From: Beijerinckiaceae bacterium
Lineage (GTDB): Bacteria > Pseudomonadota > Alphaproteobacteria > Rhizobiales > Beijerinckiaceae
Direction: 5' to 3'
NCBI GenBank assembly: GCA_027311205.1
Contig: DAICZI010000137.1
Span: 1-5,690 of the forward strand
DNA: 5,690 bases
A model generated the notes under the pieces. The model did not search any database and was not told where the DNA came from. It worked only from the letters and a program-made list of their open reading frames with translations. Numbering within the stretch: the first letter of the stretch is position 1; each line of letters starts with the position of its first letter. The position numbers were made by a program, and so were the translations under genes. Shown here in pieces: positions 1 through 2,959 of this stretch.

Positions 1-178
1 GATCAACACAGCCCATCACGACGTCATCAACCAGTCTGGTATCAAGCTGGCTGCGCTCACGTAACGCTTGAAGAACACCCGCCGCGAGCTTGAGCGTGCT
101 CACTTCATGCAGAGAGCCATCCGGCTTGCCACGACCGCGCGGGGTGCGAACATGGTCGTAAATATAAGCTGTCGTCAT
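1..178 (-). CDS. Acetyl-CoA C-acyltransferase (FadA-like thiolase), N-terminal part only
   Basis: Only the first 59 codons are present; the gene continues past base 1. The peptide begins MTTAYIYDHVRTPRGRG and goes on with a DGSLHEV stretch and an LVDDVVMGCVD stretch. This is the usual N-terminus of bacterial thiolases that cleave 3-ketoacyl-CoA with CoA in the last step of beta-oxidation; the VRTPRG segment and the DDVVMGCV strand before the active-site region are typical. The nucleophilic Cys, expected near residue 90, lies outside the window. The ATG at 178 is supported by a perfect AGGAGG ten bases upstream. Only 24 bases separate it from the stop codon of the acyl-CoA dehydrogenase, so the two are almost surely co-transcribed. 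In related genomes a FadB-type 3-hydroxyacyl-CoA dehydrogenase often follows, but this cannot be seen here. Whether it is degradative (FadA) or a biosynthetic acetyl-CoA acetyltransferase (PhaA/AtoB type) is not settled by the N-terminus alone; the neighbour favours degradation. Confidence 0.88.
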   Translation of the reverse strand, partial: MTTAYIYDHVRTPRGRGKPDGSLHEVSTLKLAAGVLQALRERSQLDTRLVDDVVMGCVD

Positions 179-188
179 GCCTGCCGCG

Positions 189-194
189 CCTCCT
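189..194 (-). promoter_or_regulatory. Ribosome binding site of the thiolase gene
   Basis: The plus strand reads CCTCCT, so the minus-strand message carries a perfect AGGAGG ten bases before the ATG at 178. It lies wholly inside the 24-base gap after the dehydrogenase stop codon. It fixes the thiolase start and suggests strong independent translation initiation within the operon. Confidence 0.85.
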
Positions 195-202
195 AGACTC
201 GA

Positions 203-1993
203 TCAAAATGCTTCCGCTGGCAGTGCCATGACTGTCGTGGCACCGGTTGACAAACGCGCCAGTCGCAATCTCGTTTCAGGCAAAATCCGCTCCATGAAGA
301 ACTGCCCGACAATGAGCCGCGTCGCTATTGCGTCACTGGTGTCACCGTCAGCTTTCAGCTTCAGCGTCGCTTGCGCCATCAGCCCCCACATATAGCCCAG
401 CGCAACCAGCCCGAACAGGTGCATATAGTCATAGGAGCCCGCTGCAGCATTGTCGGGATTGGCGAGCCCGTTCTGCATCAGCCAGAGCGTTGCCTTCTGC
501 AAATCACCCAAAGCAAGACGCAGCAGGCCGCTGAAGGGGGCCATCGCCGGGTCGCTCTCCGTCTGACTGACGAAACCCGAGACCTCGCCAAAAAACGCCT
601 GCACGGCGCGCCCGCCATCCCTGGGCAATTTGCGGCCCACCAGATCCAGCGCCTGAATGCCGTTCGCGCCTTCATAAATCATGGCAATGCGCGCATCGCG
701 CACAAACTGTTCCATGCCCCATTCTTCAATATAGCCATGCCCGCCCAACATCTGCTGGGCGCGCACGGTGTTCTCAAAGCCGAGGTCGGTGAGCACGCCT
801 TTCAAAATTGGCGTCATCAGGCCCAGCAGATCATCGGCCGTGCGTCGCATGTCTGCGTCCGCCGAGCGATGGGCAATGTCGCTGTTCAGCGCCGACCACA
901 AGACGAAGGCGCGGGCAGCCTCGTTGAAGGCGCGGATGGTGAGCAAGGTGCGGCGCACATCGGGATGCACGATGATCGGATCGGCGGCCTTGTCAGGCTG
1001 CTTGGCGCCGGTCAAAGCACGACCCTGCAGGCGGTCACGGGCATAATTGGCGGCATTTTGATAGGCGACCTCGGAGACCGCGAGGCCCTGGGTGGTGACG
1101 CCCAGCCGCGCCTCATTCATCATGACAAACATGGCGTTGAGACCGCGATTGGCCTCGCCGATCAGAAAGCCGGTCGCCCCATCATAATTCATCACGCACG
1201 TGGAATTGGCGTGAATGCCCATTTTATGCTCGATCGAGCCGCAGGACACGCCATTGCGGGCACCAAGCTTGCCGGCTGCGTCCACCATGAATTTCGGCAC
1301 GATGAACAGGCTGATGCCCTTGACCCCCGCCGGTGCGCCTTCGATGCGGGCCAGCACCAGATGGATGATGTTTTCGCCAAGATCATGCTCGCCCGCAGAG
1401 ATGAAAATCTTCTGGCCGGTGATGGCATAGGTGCCATCGGCGTTGGGCACGGCCTTGGTTTTCAGCAGCCCGAGATCGGTGCCACAATGCGGCTCGGTCA
1501 GGTTCATGGTGCCGAGCCATTCCCCCGCCGTCATTTTCGCGGCATAGGTCGCTTTTTGCTCAGGCGAGCCGTGCGTCAGCAACGCTGCCAGCGCACCCTG
1601 GGTCAGGCCCGGATACATGGCAAAGGCCAGATTGGCCGAATTGGCAAATTCGCCGACCGCCGCACTGATGACATAGGGCAGACCCTGCCCGCCAAATTCG
1701 GGATCAACCGAGAGGCCGAGCCAACCGCCTTCAGCATAGGTTTTCATCGCCGCCTTGAAACCCTTCGGCGTCGTGACGCTGCCGTCGGCATGGCGCACGC
1801 AGCCTTCCCGATCGCCAGACTGGTTCAGCGGTTGCAGCACGCCTTCGCAAAGCTTGCCAGCCTCGCTTAAAACCGCGTCGACGAGATCAGGCGTCGCATC
1901 CGCAAAACCCGCGAGATTCGCATGCCGCTCGATGTGAAACACGTCGTTCAGCAAAAACCGGACATGATCGATCGGTGCCTGATAACTCGGCAT
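203..1993 (-). CDS. Acyl-CoA dehydrogenase, large DmdC-like subgroup with extra C-terminal domain
   Basis: FAD-dependent flavoenzyme that should introduce the trans-2 double bond into an acyl-CoA and pass electrons to electron transfer flavoprotein, the first step of beta-oxidation. The product is 596 residues, as in the large subgroup that includes DmdC (3-methylmercaptopropionyl-CoA dehydrogenase), and starts MPSYQAPIDHVRFLLNDVF, the subgroup's typical short N-terminal domain. Visible marks are NLTEPHCGTDLG (about residues 164-175, FAD/substrate region), GGHGYIEEWG (about 417-426) and IYEGANGIQALD (about 439-450), whose Glu441 aligns with the catalytic base of acyl-CoA dehydrogenases. Residues from about 465 to the end form the extra C-terminal domain of this subgroup. 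The ATG at 1993 was chosen because GAGGA lies eight bases upstream and it matches family N-termini; the frame can be extended to a TTG at 2056, which is less likely. The thiolase follows directly and a MerR regulator precedes. Fatty acyl-CoA oxidation is likely; the exact chain length, or methylmercaptopropionyl-CoA as substrate, cannot be told from sequence. Confidence 0.94.
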   Translation of the reverse strand: MPSYQAPIDHVRFLLNDVFHIERHANLAGFADATPDLVDAVLSEAGKLCEGVLQPLNQSGDREGCVRHADGSVTTPKGFKAAMKTYAEGGWLGLSVDPEFGGQGLPYVISAAVGEFANSANLAFAMYPGLTQGALAALLTHGSPEQKATYAAKMTAGEWLGTMNLTEPHCGTDLGLLKTKAVPNADGTYAITGQKIFISAGEHDLGENIIHLVLARIEGAPAGVKGISLFIVPKFMVDAAGKLGARNGVSCGSIEHKMGIHANSTCVMNYDGATGFLIGEANRGLNAMFVMMNEARLGVTTQGLAVSEVAYQNAANYARDRLQGRALTGAKQPDKAADPIIVHPDVRRTLLTIRAFNEAARAFVLWSALNSDIAHRSADADMRRTADDLLGLMTPILKGVLTDLGFENTVRAQQMLGGHGYIEEWGMEQFVRDARIAMIYEGANGIQALDLVGRKLPRDGGRAVQAFFGEVSGFVSQTESDPAMAPFSGLLRLALGDLQKATLWLMQNGLANPDNAAAGSYDYMHLFGLVALGYMWGLMAQATLKLKADGDTSDAIATRLIVGQFFMERILPETRLRLARLSTGATTVMALPAEAF

Positions 1994-2001
1994 GGCAAAC
2001 A

Positions 2002-2006
2002 TCCTC
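2002..2006 (-). promoter_or_regulatory. Ribosome binding site deciding the acyl-CoA dehydrogenase start
   Basis: The minus-strand message reads GAGGA followed by eight bases and then the ATG at 1993. The same site overlaps an upstream in-frame ATG (2002), to which it is far too close to serve, and the TTG at 2056 has no such site. This selects the 596-residue form, which also matches the family N-terminus (MPSYQAP). Confidence 0.7.
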
Positions 2007-2044
2007 AAGCCTGAATGGCCTGCAGCAAGCATCGCCTGCCACAG

Positions 2045-2059
2045 CCATTGCGTCAATGG
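2045..2059. repeat. Perfect inverted repeat CCATTG-N3-CAATGG in the dehydrogenase leader
   Basis: Arms CCATTG (2045-2050) and CAATGG (2054-2059) are exact reverse complements separated by three bases. It directly abuts the AT-rich inverted repeat at 2060-2082. It lies about 50-65 bases before the dehydrogenase ATG, and its centre gives TTGACG on the minus strand, a possible -35 element. It could be a regulator half of a composite operator or a small hairpin in the 5' leader; both are inference. Confidence 0.5.
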
Positions 2060-2082
2060 TTCATATATAAACCTTATATGAA
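2060..2082. promoter_or_regulatory. AT-rich inverted repeat, candidate operator/promoter of the beta-oxidation operon
   Basis: TTCATATA (2060-2067) and TATATGAA (2075-2082) are perfect 8-base arms with a 7-base spacer; the flanks continue the symmetry (TGGT before, ACCA after) if one extra A is allowed. It stands out against the GC-rich surroundings and sits in the 144-base gap between the MerR gene and the dehydrogenase, where a regulator site would be expected. A weak minus-strand promoter, TTGGTT-N16-TATGAA, overlaps it. MerR-family proteins bind dyads within the promoter, often with a long 19-base spacer, which I could not make fit clearly, so the identity of the binding protein is inference. 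Confidence 0.5.
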
Positions 2083-2132
2083 ACCAAGCCGCCGGGCAAG
2101 CGGGTTGCGGTAAATTCCCGCCATTGATGCCG

Positions 2133-2150
2133 TCAGGTCATGCGACCTGA
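2133..2150 (-). repeat. Hairpin overlapping the end of the MerR gene
   Basis: TCAGGTC and GACCTGA form a perfect 7-base stem with a 4-base loop, and the regulator's TGA stop codon (2140-2138) lies within it. No run of T follows on the minus strand, so it is not a canonical intrinsic terminator. It may stabilise the 3' end of the regulator message, weaken read-through into the dehydrogenase, or be a protein-binding dyad. Function is unknown. Confidence 0.4.
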
Positions 2151-2578
2151 AAATTCACGCCAGCGGCCGCAAGCCGAGCATGGGTGGCGCGCAATTCACC
2201 GATAGCATGGTCAAGCCCTGAGCGCTGGCGCTCCAGCAGGCTGATCTGGCTCAGAATCTGTTCCGGTCGCAAATGCAAATCAGGGGAAGGTTCAGATTGG
2301 CTCGGATCGCCGATCAGGTCGCGGATCTCGCTCAGCGTGAAACCAAGATCCTTGGCTTTCAGGATCATCTGCAACCGCGAGCGGTCGGCCGATGAATATA
2401 GCCTGGTTGTGCCACGGCGCATGGGTTGTAACAACTTACGATCTTCGTAAAACCTTAGCGTGCGGAGCGATACCCCGAAATGCGCTGCAATTTCAGAGAT
2501 GGTGTAACGTTGTGACGATGCAGATAAATCAGCCAAACTATTACTTCTTTTTGATTTTCCGTGGGGCTGTGGGGTCAT
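2138..2578 (-). CDS. MerR-family transcriptional regulator, probably of the adjacent beta-oxidation genes
   Basis: DNA-binding regulator. Counted from the chosen ATG the protein has 146 residues. A winged helix-turn-helix begins at YTISEIAAHFGVSLRTLRFYE (about residues 25-45), with the RTLRFYE signature of MerR proteins, followed by the wing (RRGTTRLYSSADRSRL) and the second helix pair (KAKDLGFTLSEIRDLIGD). Residues from about 105 form the dimerisation coiled coil (LSQISLLERQRSGLD and onward). The protein has no cysteine, so it is not a thiol-based metal sensor such as MerR or CueR; an acyl-CoA or other organic effector is inferred from its place ahead of the acyl-CoA dehydrogenase and thiolase. 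In-frame ATGs at 2623, 2605 and 2593 would add up to 15 residues. I chose 2578 because AGGTG lies five bases before it, and because the predicted transcript start (about 2630) leaves almost no leader for 2623. The exact subfamily (for example LiuR-like) is not recognised. Confidence 0.9.
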   Translation of the reverse strand: MTPQPHGKSKRSNSLADLSASSQRYTISEIAAHFGVSLRTLRFYEDRKLLQPMRRGTTRLYSSADRSRLQMILKAKDLGFTLSEIRDLIGDPSQSEPSPDLHLRPEQILSQISLLERQRSGLDHAIGELRATHARLAAAGVNFQVA

Positions 2579-2583
2579 AATAA

Positions 2584-2588
2584 CACCT
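2584..2588 (-). promoter_or_regulatory. Possible ribosome binding site of the MerR gene
   Basis: The minus strand reads AGGTG five bases before the ATG at 2578. The three more upstream in-frame ATGs have no recognisable Shine-Dalgarno sequence. This is a modest match and favours, but does not prove, the shorter start. Confidence 0.4.
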
Positions 2589-2636
2589 GTCATAAAATGA
2601 GCCATCGAGACTGTTCGAGACATCTTTAACGCGAAA

Positions 2637-2664
2637 ATTATAGCCCAGTTTAAGCATATTTCAA
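2637..2664 (-). promoter_or_regulatory. Sigma70-type promoter of the MerR gene
   Basis: On the minus strand TTGAAA (2664-2659) and TATAAT (2642-2637) are separated by 16 bases: a perfect -10 hexamer and a four-out-of-six -35 hexamer (consensus TTGACA). Transcription would begin near 2630. This is close to the ATG at 2623 and about 50 bases before the preferred ATG at 2578. The promoter is in an AT-rich patch of an otherwise GC-rich window. Confidence 0.6.
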
Positions 2665-2773
2665 GTCATTTTACAACTTAAAAGTGCATTTATGGCACAT
2701 ACCTGTTCTGCGGCGGAACAATGGTTCCAAATCGGGACGCACGTGCCGCAAAGCCGCCTAGTGAGTGCTCCAA

Positions 2774-2808
2774 AGCGCTGATGCGCATGATGCATCAGGC
2801 ATCGCGCT
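2774..2808. repeat. Imperfect inverted repeat with a palindromic centre
   Basis: The outer arms AGCGC-(T)-GATGC (2774-2784) and GCATC-GCGCT (2799-2808) pair perfectly except for one bulged T. The 14-base interior contains the exact palindrome TGATGCATCA (2788-2797). No T-tract follows on either strand, so it is not a typical terminator. It may be a protein-binding site or a structured RNA element between the two divergent genes. Confidence 0.4.
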
Positions 2809-2827
2809 GACCTGGAAGATGCGCAGT

Positions 2828-2843
2828 TTAACCCATTGTTTAC
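2828..2843 (+). promoter_or_regulatory. CtrA-like binding site upstream of the scaffold gene
   Basis: TTAA-CCCATTG-TTTAC matches the known alphaproteobacterial CtrA pattern TTAA-N7-TTAA with one mismatch in the second half. It is about 117 bases before the ATG at 2960, a place from which it could control the rightward gene. A GATTC (GANTC, the CcrM methylation motif) lies 52 bases further downstream at 2895-2899. Both motifs are short enough to occur by chance, so binding is inference. Confidence 0.4.
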
Positions 2844-2945
2844 CATAAACCACGAAGAATGAGGCCACGGGGTGAAGATCAAAACCGACGCGATGATTCG
2901 CAAGCAGCGGGCCTGACGCTTCACATCGACAAGGGCAGAGGGCGA

Positions 2946-2952
2946 AGGTAGG
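2946..2952 (+). promoter_or_regulatory. Ribosome binding site of the scaffold gene
   Basis: AGGTAGG lies seven bases before the ATG at 2960. The same frame is closed by a TGA at 2894-2896 with no other ATG in between, so this site and start go together. Confidence 0.6.
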
Positions 2953-2959
2953 CATTGCA

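Larger units (their letters stand above)
2579..2959. other. Divergent intergenic region between the MerR gene and the scaffold gene
   Basis: No convincing gene was found in these 381 bases; open frames here are short or are continuations of shadows. The MerR side (2579-2700) is AT-rich and holds the leader and promoter of the regulator. The middle holds small dyads, including GGAAC-AATG-GTTCC near 2715-2735 and a larger imperfect inverted repeat at 2774-2808. The right side has a CtrA-like site (2828-2843), a GATTC (2895-2899) and the scaffold gene's ribosome binding site. No clear sigma70 promoter for the rightward gene was recognised. Confidence 0.6.

Noticed and set aside
371..1870. Open frame of 499 codons on the plus strand
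   Set aside because: It lies wholly opposite the acyl-CoA dehydrogenase, is rich in His, Arg, Gln and Gly in a way typical of antisense frames of GC-rich genes, matches no family I know, and has no ribosome binding site that I could see.
1994..2056. N-terminal extension of the acyl-CoA dehydrogenase from a TTG at 2056
   Set aside because: The 21 added residues (MTQWLWQAML...) do not belong to the family, the TTG falls inside an inverted repeat and has no ribosome binding site, while the ATG at 1993 has GAGGA at eight bases.
2425..2435. Palindrome GTTGT-A-ACAAC inside the MerR gene
   Set aside because: It lies in the codons of the recognition part of the HTH domain and is short; coding constraint and chance explain it.
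2872..2916. Short frame VKIKTDAMIRKQRA starting with GTG before the scaffold gene
   Set aside because: Fourteen residues, weak ribosome binding site, no similarity and no sign of a leader peptide; most likely chance.
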